From Dermanyssus gallinae (Eukaryota > Arthropoda > Arachnida > Mesostigmata > Dermanyssidae), in assembly GCA_003439945.1 (NCBI GenBank), contig QVRM01005670.1:1-64000 (forward strand): a DNA stretch of 64,000 nt, read 5' to 3'. Positions 35,959 through 45,249 of the stretch are shown one piece after another. How positions within the stretch are numbered: position 1 is the first letter of the stretch; each line of letters begins with the position of its first letter. The position numbers and the translations under genes are program-made. Under the pieces are notes generated by a model. That model saw only the letters and a program-made list of their open reading frames with translations, was not told the DNA's origin and searched no databases.

Positions 35959-37243
35959 AGAGGAGACAGTGGTGTTAGACTTAAGCCACAGTGACGAAAA
36001 GGAAGAAGAAAGACAAGACGAAGAGGAAGATGCGACGGAGGCGAAAGGATGCAGGAGACGACAACAACAGAGCAGCCGAAACGAGATCGCCAGAGGAGAG
36101 GCGCGCCCACAAATGGAGAAGAGAGAGATAGAGTCTAGCCAGCGAGAGGAAGGAGAGAGGAGAGCGGTCGAAACACAGCAGCAGCAGCAGCAGCAGCAAC
36201 GGCAGCAACCGCAACAGCGACATCAACCGCAACAACAACAAGAGCAGCAGTTAAATCGGATAAGTTTACTTGATCGACCAGAGGAGGCGGTAGTTAACAA
36301 ATCAATAGGAAAGCGGGTGGTAGTTGCTGGAGATTCAAACGTAGGTAGAATAGAGAAACAGGTTAATCAGGTGGCTATTAATACAGGAGGGGTTTATTTT
36401 ATCACTATGAGGGGCCGAGGAGTAAGGGATATTGTGGCAGCAACAAAGCAATATATTCAAATGTTCAATAATGTGGAACATAGGCTAGTGTTTCATGGGG
36501 GACTGGTAGATGTGTTTCAGGCTCGGGATATAGAAGGTGCTGTGAATGAGATAAGCACACACATACACAACCTGATAGAATTTTGCAAACGGAGTAACGT
36601 AGTACTGACAGTGTGTTCACTTCCAATGGTCGTGGATACTAAAGAAGGGCGGGACTATCGGGGTACGTGCAGGGCAGTCAATAGAAAAATAATGCAGTTG
36701 GTCAGAGCAGCGAATTACGAATACTTGTCTTTTGAATACATTCAAGACAATCCAAGGGCCATGGCCTTTGATGGAGTGCACTACGGGGAGGTAGGTGCGG
36801 TACTAGCGGCACGGCCAATTGGCAAAAGAGCGTGCGATTGGCACAAAGTCAGGCCTACTATAATTAAAGTAGTCAATGCCCAAGTAGGATATAGGGCAAC
36901 AGAGCACGTTAGGGGGATGCAGACGTGGAATCAACAAAATCAGCGCAGCGCACCGGAAATGCGAGTCCCAAACACAAATTTTTCCGGCACGCGGTATGGG
37001 CATTTAAACGAGGGGCAAACGGTACGCTACAGACACACAGGATGGGACAACAGATACAGGGACATAAGAGAGATGAGGGGGCAGCATGGATACAGGGAAG
37101 AGTGGGACAACAGGTACAGGGGGAAACGGGACAACGGGAGCTCTTTCTCGAGGGAGGGGGAACACATAAGAGCAGCGGAGATCAAGGGGGCATTGGAAGT
37201 GATCAGACGGTTGGCCATCAGTGGCATCGAGGGGAGGAGATGA
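35921..37243 (+). CDS. LINE ORF1 protein, C-terminal part with SGNH/GDSL esterase domain
   Basis: Continuation of ORF1 in the +1 frame; numbering below starts at GTG 35969. Order: acidic then basic stretch (1-65), a Gln-rich segment (70-93), an SGNH-hydrolase-like domain (about 112-290), and a basic Arg/Tyr/Gly tail with WDNRYR twice (about 365-405). Catalytic blocks visible: VVVAGDSNVG with nucleophile Ser123 (36335-36337); MRGRGVRDIV as the Gly block (about 147-156); LVFHGGLVDVF (173-183), where family members usually have GxND, so the oxyanion Asn is Val here; and DGVHY with Asp268 and His271. SGNH esterases of this kind are known in ORF1 of CR1-group LINEs and their tick and insect relatives, where lipid or membrane interaction is suspected but the substrate is unknown. 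The stop is TGA 37241-37243. There are no internal stops over 440 codons, so the copy is fairly young. Confidence 0.8.
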   Translation, partial: GEKKEEDERRAVEEETVVLDLSHSDEKEEERQDEEEDATEAKGCRRRQQQSSRNEIARGEARPQMEKREIESSQREEGERRAVETQQQQQQQQRQQPQQRHQPQQQQEQQLNRISLLDRPEEAVVNKSIGKRVVVAGDSNVGRIEKQVNQVAINTGGVYFITMRGRGVRDIVAATKQYIQMFNNVEHRLVFHGGLVDVFQARDIEGAVNEISTHIHNLIEFCKRSNVVLTVCSLPMVVDTKEGRDYRGTCRAVNRKIMQLVRAANYEYLSFEYIQDNPRAMAFDGVHYGEVGAVLAARPIGKRACDWHKVRPTIIKVVNAQVGYRATEHVRGMQTWNQQNQRSAPEMRVPNTNFSGTRYGHLNEGQTVRYRHTGWDNRYRDIREMRGQHGYREEWDNRYRGKRDNGSSFSREGEHIRAAEIKGALEVIRRLAISGIEGRR

Positions 37244-37273
37244 AGGTTGGCCTAAGATGCAAAAGAGGAAGCA

Positions 37274-37648
37274 GGGCAAAAGGAAAGCCTAGGAGTAATG
37301 CAGATCGAGTTTGGCAAGTATATATGGAAAGGAAAAGACGGAAAGGGCGGGGTAGAATGGGTATACGATAATTCAAGAGCGAGCGGGCTATTGGCAGATG
37401 CCAGGGCAGGGATGTTGGATACAAGGATACAAAGAGCTAAATATATGGAGGGACAAAGTACAGAATGTCGAGCATGTGGGCTAGGGAATGAGTCAATTGA
37501 GCATATTGTTAAAGAATGTACAGCCCTAGTGGGAATCCAGAGATATAGAGCTGTCGGATGCCCTAGCTCTAGGACCAAACGTTAGAAAGGACCTGGTCGA
37601 TATTACAAAGAAGAGGCTGTCCCAATGGAAAGCAAATACTCAGTAGGT
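37274..37648 (+). pseudogene. LINE family A ORF2 C-terminal remnant (zinc knuckle)
   Basis: Reads YIWKGKDGKGGVEWVYDNSR, then ASGLLADARAGMLDTRIQRA, then CRACGLGNESIEHIVKEC, a C-x2-C-x8-H-x4-C knuckle at about 37468-37521. After a 1-nt frame change it reads LSDALALGPNVRKDLV and ITKKRLSQWKANTQ before TAG. This is the usual end of an ORF2 polyprotein (nucleic-acid-binding tail after the reverse transcriptase). The same block, more decayed, is on the minus strand at about 56560-56840. Everything before it (endonuclease and reverse transcriptase) is deleted in this copy. Confidence 0.75.
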
Positions 37649-37671
37649 ATGGAAGTGTACATTGATTATTC

Positions 37672-37784
37672 AGATGCATAGGTAACATATATGCTGCCGC
37701 TCTAAGCGCCCCTGATAAAAAAGGGTGACATGTGTATTTAGGTATGCATGCCAAGCGAATAATAAATCAATCAATCAATCAATC
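37672..37784 (+). repeat. Family A 3' module and (AATC)n tail
   Basis: GATGCATAGGTAACATATAT, then GCTGCCGCTCTAAGCGCCCC, then a variable TGATAAAAAAGGGTGACA, GGTATGCATGCCAAGCGAAT and AATAAATCAATCAATCAATC. Its conservation at four loci marks it as the family's 3' UTR end. In CR1/L2-like LINEs this part is what the reverse transcriptase recognises; that role here is inferred. Confidence 0.85.
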
Positions 37785-37880
37785 GTTGTGACAGTTATTC
37801 TCTTATTATTACAAATGCTATGCTATTTTGCGTACGGTCACTTTTTGTGACGGTTATCAATTGCCGAATTGATAGCTCTA

Positions 37881-37950
37881 AAACTGTTGTTGTTGTCGTT
37901 GTTGTTGTTGTTGCTGTTGCTGCTGTTGTTGTGCTTGTTGTTGTTTGAAG
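37881..37950 (-). repeat. (TTG)n / (CAA)n array
   Basis: About 70 nt of TTG with TCG and CTG variants. Confidence 0.9.
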
Positions 37951-37959
37951 ATAGATCTA

Positions 37960-38468
37960 CTTCTTGTGGGTAGTGCTATTGCCATCGTTGGTCTTTGCGA
38001 AGGTCTCTCTGCTTGTGCTGTCTTTGCTACCCTTCGTTGTCTTCGTTATTGTCGTCAAGTCTACGGATCGGTTTTCTTTGTTCCCATTCACCGTTTGTGT
38101 GCCGTGTTGAAAGCTGTCACCGTCGAACCAACTAAATTTCGCTGCTTCCTGTTGTCATTGTTTTCTTTCTGGGGTACCATCACGCATCCACGCACTCAAG
38201 TGAAGAGGTTCCTCTCGTCTCATCTCATCTGCGTGCTTATTCATCTGGCAGTATTCGCATACGGGCAGGCGAAACCGTTCATCTCTCTAGTCGATGATGT
38301 CGCAAAATGCACAAGGAGTCGTGGTAGCCGACGTTTCTCCAATAGTAAGGAACCGGTTGTTGTCAGCCAAGGACAGCATGAGCATTGCCATACGGATTAT
38401 AGTAGGCAGAGAAGCAGCAACAGGCTCTTCCTTCTGTCTTAGACGTAACTTATACATGTTGTTGCGTT

Positions 38469-38510
<42 letters not shown>

Positions 38511-39885
38511 GTGTGCCTTCTTTGATGTGCAAATAAACAATCGTAGAAGCCAAATGATGATTGGACAGAGCCGTATTGCAAGAATTGAAATAATCAATAA
38601 TATACTGTGTTGTCTGACATATATCAGCCAGATAATCGCCAGCCAGATATATATATATATATATATAATGAAATTTTGTTATGCCAATGTGTCAATGTGG
38701 CCGGACATGAGTTTAAAAATTGTTCAGGTTGCAAGAGAACTGATCACTGGAGATTTGAGTTGAAGATTTAAATATACCAATTATGCGGTATAAACGTTTG
38801 CTTCGTATAAATGACATTGGATTGCAAGGATGGAACATTGTATTGACAACAGTTTAAAAAATCAGGGCCATGTGATGTTTTACATCACAGTGCATTAACA
38901 TTTTGCCAAGCCGCTCATGAAACAAACACAGTTAGGAAAATGCACATTTCATAGGAACCATATGGTACCACATCAATGGTCATTCGATGCGTTATATGTT
39001 GCCTGTAGGCCGCCTCCCGGTGACAATTAATAGATGTAGGTACGTTACGAACTGGCTGAAATATGCATTATCCTAATTGTGTTTATTTTGTAAGCGTAAT
39101 AGCAAATCTCTAAATGTATTGAGTGTGAACGATCACAATATTAGGCATCACAGAACCTGTTTTTTTTTGTAATATGTTCTCAATTTGACTATTCGTCTTT
39201 CGCTAACTACGTTGTATTTATTTCAACATTTTCGTTCGAACACGCTAATCTGTTTAATTTGTATATCGAATTAATTCGTTCAAGTGCAAGATTCTCGATT
39301 AACGTTGATGTTTTCTTGTTGCTTGTTCTGTTCGTTTCTAGGGAAGACCAAAACGCTCTTGGGGAACGTTTCCTTCACCGTGTTGCGACTGATAAGATGC
39401 TGTGCGGGCAGGTAATCCTAAATAAGTGTAATGCCATATGATGCCACTGAGGCGACCTGTAGGTTAAACACCTAAATAACGTAATATAGCTGTTTTACTG
39501 AGAGTTTCTCTGGCGGCGGGATAGAGATCATGGTGACGATGCTGCTATTAACTCATTAGATATGTGGGCAGATAATCATGTGCCTCTTGGCGTCGTTAAC
39601 ACCTAAGTAAGTGGGGTACGAAAAAAAATCAACAGGAGCACCACCCAAGCTAAGCCTATCATTTGTCGTCAAGGTCCCCGGGTTTGGACTTTATAGCTTT
39701 TGTCTTTGACACGTCAACCGTTAAACCGTTGTGCTCCCTGCATGCCTTCAGCATCTTCCGATATCTTCTCAGATGCGGGCTAAGATATTGCTTTAGGGGT
39801 AGCCGGTGAATGCAGCCAAGGCCGGTGATCTGGAATGCCATCTAGGATGACAAAGCTTGTTTTACGACTTATTATGTATTAGGAG
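37960..39885. other. Anonymous sequence with two (TA)n tracts
   Basis: TA tracts lie at 38472-38509 and 38647-38667, and an 8-bp palindrome TGTGATGT-TTT-ACATCACA at about 38870-38888. Frames of up to about 150 codons near 37945-38442 show no domain and overlap simple sequence. Confidence 0.5.
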
Positions 39886-39905
39886 GTTATAGCTACCACG
39901 ATTTG

Positions 39906-40222
39906 TGGCGGCGTGGTCTAGGGTACTAGTGCGCTAGTCATGGTTGTCATCTACCGGGGTGTCGCCGGTTCGATCCCTGTTGTTGTTCGAATTTTCTTTG
40001 AGCGATGCTCATTGAGAATAGATGATAAACCATACCGCTGAGAGTCAGCGGCCATGCTGCCACAAGGACTGTTGGGGAAAGCCTAGATATCTCAACATGT
40101 CCGGCCCTCGGTCCATTGAAGATATACCTCAGGTTAAGTTCCAAGCCCGCAGGGGATGGAGTCTAGGGGATGTCCCCAGGGGTCTAGAATTAAAAACAAC
40201 CTCTTTAAAAAAAATTTAATTC
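39906..40222 (+). mobile_element. tRNA-derived SINE, family 2, with perfect 16-bp TSD
   Basis: The insert is flanked by TAGCTACCACGATTTG at 39890-39905 and again at 40223-40238, an exact 16-bp target-site duplication. The head shows an A box (GTGGTCTAGGG, 39913-39923) and a perfect B box (GGTTCGATCCC, 39967-39977) in tRNA spacing. The body contains a perfect 7-bp stem CCGCTGA-GAG-TCAGCGG (40035-40051) and the 3' end is A-rich (CTTTAAAAAAAATTTAA). The intact duplication implies a recent insertion by target-primed reverse transcription. The partner LINE is unknown. This is the only copy in the window. Confidence 0.88.
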
Positions 40223-40239
40223 TAGCTACCACGATTTGC

Positions 40240-41020
40240 CAAACTTGCGGGTTTTGGCAAATTCCCGCCCGCAGCATCTAGCTAAAAAAATAATAAGTCA
40301 TGGGGGGGGGCTATAGAGGGGAGAAAAAAATATATGTATAAATATATTTTTTTCCATCAAGTAGAAACGAATTTTAATCACCAAAATTTGTCAATGTGCA
40401 ATTGTGTAAAGACTGTGTGACTCGCAGCTCGCGTCGTACAGCTGCCACTTTAGCAGCGGCCCTCGATTGATGATCGTCCAAAGGGAAGTCGAAGCTTGTG
40501 TACCGCATGCCCACATTGCTTGTTATCGCGCCAGGCAGATTGTGCCTACGTTTGTGTGTATATGCGTGTAACAACGCATAGCTGGAGTATTTATTGGCCA
40601 TAGAAAATAAGAGTGTCACCGACCCGATTCAGGCGTATCGAACAGGAGCTACTTTTTGAATATCAATGTGCAACACTTGTACGCATTCTAGCCGTGCACG
40701 ACATGACGGTGCCCCCGAAGTTCGGGTGGGTGGACGGCTATCATGGATGATGTTGATGATGGGTGGTGCTGTTTCGTGTCGGAATCGTCGGAGGTGAGCG
40801 AGTACGAAAACAAATGACGATGGTTAGTTCCGCACTCGAGACAGCGAGATAGCAGATGGAGAAGAGAGCATAAGAACGAGGTACAGGGAGCGTAGAGAGA
40901 GAAAAATAGAAACAGAAGTGGATAGAATAGCTATCAAAACAAAGGTACAGGGAGAAATATGCGAAAGAGTTGTAGGAGGGCACAGGGGGCTATGAGAATG
41001 GAGACGGGGAAGAGGGAGAG
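40240..41020. other. Anonymous sequence
   Basis: TTTGCCAAA-n-TTTGGCAAA inverted repeat at about 40236-40262, a G9 run near 40302, and purine-rich DNA near 40830-41010. No gene recognised. Confidence 0.5.
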
Positions 41021-41022
41021 AA

Positions 41023-41024
<2 letters not shown>

Positions 41025-41080
<56 letters not shown>
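41025..41080. repeat. (TA)n followed by (GA)n
   Basis: About 38 nt of TA run directly into about 18 nt of GA and a G8 tract. Confidence 0.95.
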
Positions 41081-41668
41081 GGGGGGGAGAACGAAATATA
41101 GGTAGAGAGGTAGAGAAATAGGAACGGTAGCGAGAGAGAGAGAAAAGGTGCAAGACGCGCATCTTCTCCTGTTATAGCTATGCAGCTACATACACCGTAG
41201 CTGACCGGAAATCGCTTATCGGAAACCAATAGCCTATGGACGAGTGAACGCATTTTGCCGGCCGGCACTACAGAGAAGGAAGGGCCGTCTCGTATGAGCG
41301 CGGGGGGTTTAGGTACCCCACCCTAGTTGGTCGTCGTCCCTCGGGGGAAACAGATCGCGACGGCCCGTAGGAGGGCGCGAGACTGGGTCGCGCCGCCCTC
41401 CGAACAACGGACACAGGCCTCTTTTCGAGCACTTTCCTTTCCTACCCCTTTCAGTCACCATCTACTGGACATTGGCATCGCCCAACCGCACTGTGTATAT
41501 ATAGCTTGTGGTCCTGCCATCCAGCGTTCCTGTCTGCCTGCGTCTCGCTGATAACAACTTTCATTCAAATTGATTCTAACAATAATAATAATCATCGCCA
41601 TCACTATTGCCTCACTAGTAAGAGTAATACCAGTAATAATGTTCATATATATATATATATATATATAT

Positions 41669-41950
41669 TGTCGCACACTGCGAGCACACAAGCACATGTC
41701 GTGCTTGTTCGTCCATGTATTCACTGTTCATATCTAGAGTATACCTGTTTACACAAGCATATGCATGTACAAATATACACGTGCGTATGTATGTGCGTAT
41801 ATATATATATATATATATATACGCACATACATACACACGTGTATATTTGTACATGCATATGCTTGTGTAAACAGGTATACTCTAGATATGAACAGTGAAT
41901 ACATGGGCGAACAAGCACGACATGTGCTTGTGTGCTCGCAGTGTGCGACA
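41669..41950. repeat. Near-perfect 282-bp palindrome with (TA)n centre
   Basis: The left arm (41669-41798), starting TGTCGCACACTGCGAGCACA, and right arm (41821-41950), ending with its reverse complement, are inverted copies of about 130 nt with only two mismatches that I can find (GTTCGTCC/GTTCGCCC and ACACGTGCG/ACACGTGTG). The centre is about 22 nt of TA. A (TA)n tract (41646-41668) abuts the left end only. No coding content: the open frames on the two strands are simply mirror images. It could be a MITE, a snap-back duplication at a TA tract, or a hairpin-RNA source. Confidence 0.92.
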
Positions 41951-42225
41951 AACCGCAACGTGCCATGTAGTTGTACCAAGCAGAGTGCAGCTTTAATCAA
42001 AACGCCACCATCGCAAGCAAGTCTTAGTGCCAGTCGTGCTCGGTCGTGACGGCGATGCTACGTTGTCTCAGTTTTATTTTAACAAACAAGAACAGACCAT
42101 TTCTAAGGAGATCTACTAAACTGCCATCGTATAAAAGCGGATGATACCGTGGCACACTGCTTACTGCCCGGTAGATAGGGTGCCTACAGTCGCAGAGAAA
42201 CCTCAGCCCTATATATATATATATA

Positions 42226-42244
42226 TTGCCAAACCTCGGTTTTG

Positions 42245-42282
<38 letters not shown>

Positions 42283-42301
42283 CCAAACCTCGGTTTTGCA
42301 A
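42226..42301. repeat. 22-bp imperfect palindrome duplicated around (TA)n
   Basis: TTGCCAAACC-TC-GGTTTTGCAA occurs at 42226-42247 and 42280-42301 with only (TA)n before and between. Each unit is itself a 10-bp stem with one mismatch. Confidence 0.9.
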
Positions 42302-42542
42302 ACTTTAGTTCATACACACGGTGTCGCTTCATCAGTCTATCAAATTTGCACCTCTCTTTTCTATTAGCTTCATCCAGCGCTCCCCTTATAATAAGTTGCC
42401 ACCCTGCCAGAAGTTACCATTTTCAGATGCAAAAAACGTTTAAGGTGGTTTTTGACACTTTCAGCACTCTCAACCTGCTTCAAACGGTCTATTGGCATAG
42501 ATGCCTACTTGAGCACCAGTGTTGGACCAAACTTTAACCATT

Positions 42543-42709
42543 TTGGGCTGACTCTCAGCTAAAATTTTGCGTTCACGGGTTTTCTTTTGCATTGCTTCGT
42601 GAGACAGGCCTCATAAATACAAATGTGCAACGATAAAGCTCGAACCCGTGCACTCATGTGTCCCCTCCAGTCGCGATGCGCACGCGAATGCACCACGCCA
42701 CCGGGCTCG
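42543..42709 (-). mobile_element. tRNA-derived SINE, family 1, copy c
   Basis: On the minus strand: CGAGCCCGGTGGCGTGGTGC, B box GGTTCGAGCTT (two changes at the end), CGTTGCACATTTGTATTTAT, GAAGCAATGC, and a terminal AGCTGAGAGTCAGCC mini-hairpin (42546-42560). It is full length compared with copy b. Confidence 0.85.
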
Positions 42710-42719
42710 GCCAACAATT

Positions 42720-43965
42720 TTGAGCCTGGTGCCTTGCTTCGCTCCTATGGCTTACCCACGACTAGTTAGGTGCGAGTGAACTAGTCCACGCAATGCCTTC
42801 ACCACATGCGATGATCTAGTGGCTCTTGAGCTAGTTAGGGGGAGAGCGCGGTCGCCACCGGCAACAATTACAACGGGCCAGTAGCTAGTGCGGGACTGTC
42901 GCGCACGAGAAAGCCTTATGCGACGCTAGCGTCAGTCCCACGTTAAACGTAGTGCAGAGAACATTTTTAGAGCTATTGGGTGAACAATTGTGTCGGCCTT
43001 CTTACGCGGGACTGTTTAAAAACAATTGAAGCCTTTTGGGCAAACGCGGAATATAGGTAGGTGTTAGTATCCAAAGACCCGTACATCAGAGGACAGTAGT
43101 GCTATTTTGGTAGGGCGTACCGTCCTCAGCCAGCTTTCTATGCGTTCAGTCTCTGCTCAGCAGCCGATGAGTGAGGATGCGTCTACCCGAGCTCTGCGGT
43201 ACCTATCCGGGGTAATCAGCAGATAATCAGTTTTCTTCCGGGGTAGGGCGCGGTGCCGACTGGCAGCGTTCCCAGTGGCCGAAGCGACTGTGCAATGCAA
43301 CCTATAAGGGCTTAGTACCTACCTCTTTCCCGGGAGTACCTTTGGGTCGCGTTGGTTGACGAAAGACAGGAAACTGGGGAATCGTCACGGCTCATATACG
43401 CGCAATCTGTGAAGCGCATACGGTTCGTCAACGTCCACTACTTAGCATCGGCGATTCCAACTCGATGAGGAGCGAAGCAGTTAGTCGGCGAAATGGTACA
43501 TCTCTGCCTACAAAAGTGCTATCGTGTAATCTTCTCTTTAAGGAACTAGTTGGGCTTGTGTTGTTTAGCGATAGACGGAAAACTAAACCTTTAAGTCTCT
43601 AGCCGCAAGGGTCTGTTACTGATGTAAAGACCCGAGCCATCCGTCCGAGCCTGTACTGCAGATATCCCAAGATGCTTGATATAGGGCACAGAGAGCTACA
43701 GATTTGACAGCACAATCTATCCAGCGTACCGGCAACATATGGAAAACATGCGCAGGGCCAGACTGGTCCCGCGCCCCCGCAGTCAAAGACCCCTGCGCTC
43801 TCTCGGAACTCAGCGTGGCACTGCGAGCCCCAATGTGCTCAATTAAGTCAAGAAAAAACATAAACTATGATCCCCATATTCAGCATCGTTGGTTTTAAAG
43901 TCGACGAGAAGCAAAGAAGGTGGGCACCCGAACCACCTGGTCCAAGTCTGCATGGCTACATATGG
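42720..43965. other. Anonymous sequence
   Basis: No secure motif. A plus-strand PLLSIGDSNSMRSEA near 43430-43475 recalls the SGNH block I but has no other block around it. Frames of up to 81 codons elsewhere are unassigned. Confidence 0.4.
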
Positions 43966-44027
43966 CTACATATATATATATATATATATATATATAACGC
44001 TTCATGCTTATAATAATGCACCGGAAA

Positions 44028-44300
44028 TTGACGACTGTCCCGGCGGAGTTGAGGTCTTCACCTAAGCAGATGACTTCACGTTAGTGGCAACTGCCGGGGG
44101 ACCGGAAGAGAGACAAACACGGCGTTGGAGAGAGCGTCAGCGTGGAGACCACAATCTGGACCTGGCCATTTCAGACACCAAAGGTCCTCTGCTTAGCGAG
44201 AAGAAAGAAGACACGCAAAGTTAACACTTTGAGAACAGAAAGACCCTTCACGCAGCCTAGCAAGTTGTGGCGATCTTGGCCAAGTGGACCTATCTTACAT
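44028..44300 (+). pseudogene. LINE reverse transcriptase fragment
   Basis: GGVEVFT-stop-ADDFTLVATAGG near 44046-44100 is a YADDFtLva block with the Tyr codon mutated to a stop. It is followed by ALERASAW and, in an adjacent frame, HNLDLAISDTKGPLLSEKK, matching the W..hgLdls..Kt..ll stretch that follows YADD in LINE reverse transcriptases. Downstream sequence to about 44690 may be the remainder of the ORF but is not convincing. Confidence 0.55.
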
Positions 44301-45164
44301 CTGTCAGTGACACGGCAGAACCATCGCCTCCTGGTAGGGCGCACGAAACAGACCTGTTTGGGTCACTGGAACAGGTTCCTCATACCGGACCTAAGAGCCT
44401 GCTACAATGCGAGACAACAGGTTCGGTTCAGGGCCTCTTACCGTGCGCGGTGATGGAGCAACTTATATAATCGGTGGAGGAGTGAAAAGAAGGCTGTACC
44501 TGTCTGGACGCCATAATGGAATTCAAGATGGTCTGGGTGTAAGCGATGAAACGTTGCCGGGGCGGCATGGAGATAAAAGTGATGAGCGTTTACGAAAGAG
44601 TTCCTGTGGTCTTAATGCATTCTTCTTCGGGAGAAGCGGAGGCAAGGGACGCAGAGCGTCTTATTTAATGTGTCGGAGAAATGCCACGCAATTCTGAGAC
44701 TGGACTGAGGGCGTCGTAACCGTATACCGGCCTATTGATTTTTCTACTATCGTTGATATGAAAAGTTATATTCAAAAACAGCATCTAAATGAAAGGTTAT
44801 ATGAAATATAAAATTGTCAACAAAAATATTTAAGAGCTCTATCTAAAAGTCATCATTATGTCTCGTCCAAAGTTCAGTATTATGTAATACAGTAATACAT
44901 TTGAGTGTGAGTACGTACCATTATGCATATAAACATATATATTTAAGGTATTTCCTAGGTAAAGTTACATAACCATGTGTGTACACATAGAAAATAGGTG
45001 CACGCTCATTACTTACTCTTGTTGGCTATGCGAAAATAATGCCAATAAGTGATCGAGCTGAGGGGGGTGGAAGTGACATAAATTCCAGGGGGTCTGAAAG
45101 TTCCTTAAAGTTTACCGTTTATATATTCCGTCGGATGCGAGAAAGTATATTTCGAAAAAGGCTA

Positions 45165-45225
45165 AATATATCCAGTATGCAGACGACCTTAACCTATTTT
45201 TGATTAGGACAAGACACAGCTAATT
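45165..45225 (+). pseudogene. Possible RT fragment (YADD block only)
   Basis: AKYIQYADDLNLFLIRTRH. One motif in otherwise featureless DNA; chance cannot be excluded. Confidence 0.3.
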
Positions 45226-45249
45226 TAGTTATAGTTCATCTTTATGGAT

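Larger units (their letters stand above)
34998..37790 (+). mobile_element. LINE family A: ORF1-bearing element lacking EN and RT
   Basis: A non-LTR retrotransposon that starts near GGCGCCAAGGTGTACGGCCG after a run of 18 T, has about 350 nt of 5' UTR, a long ORF1 (35347-37243), about the last 115 codons of ORF2 (to about 37648), a 3' module shared with three other loci (37672-37760) and an (AATC)n tail. The endonuclease and reverse transcriptase that a family member should carry between ORF1 and the ORF2 end are missing, with the join at about 37244-37300. Such an element can move only with proteins supplied in trans. No target-site duplication was found. The exact 5' boundary is inferred. Confidence 0.75.

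Noticed and set aside
37945..38442. 165-codon plus-strand frame after the family A element
   Set aside because: It begins in a TTG repeat without an ATG near the start, has no domain and is flanked by simple sequence.
43430..43475. PLLSIGDSNSMRSEA, resembling an SGNH esterase block I
   Set aside because: None of the other SGNH blocks or any ORF1-like context surrounds it; too short to claim.
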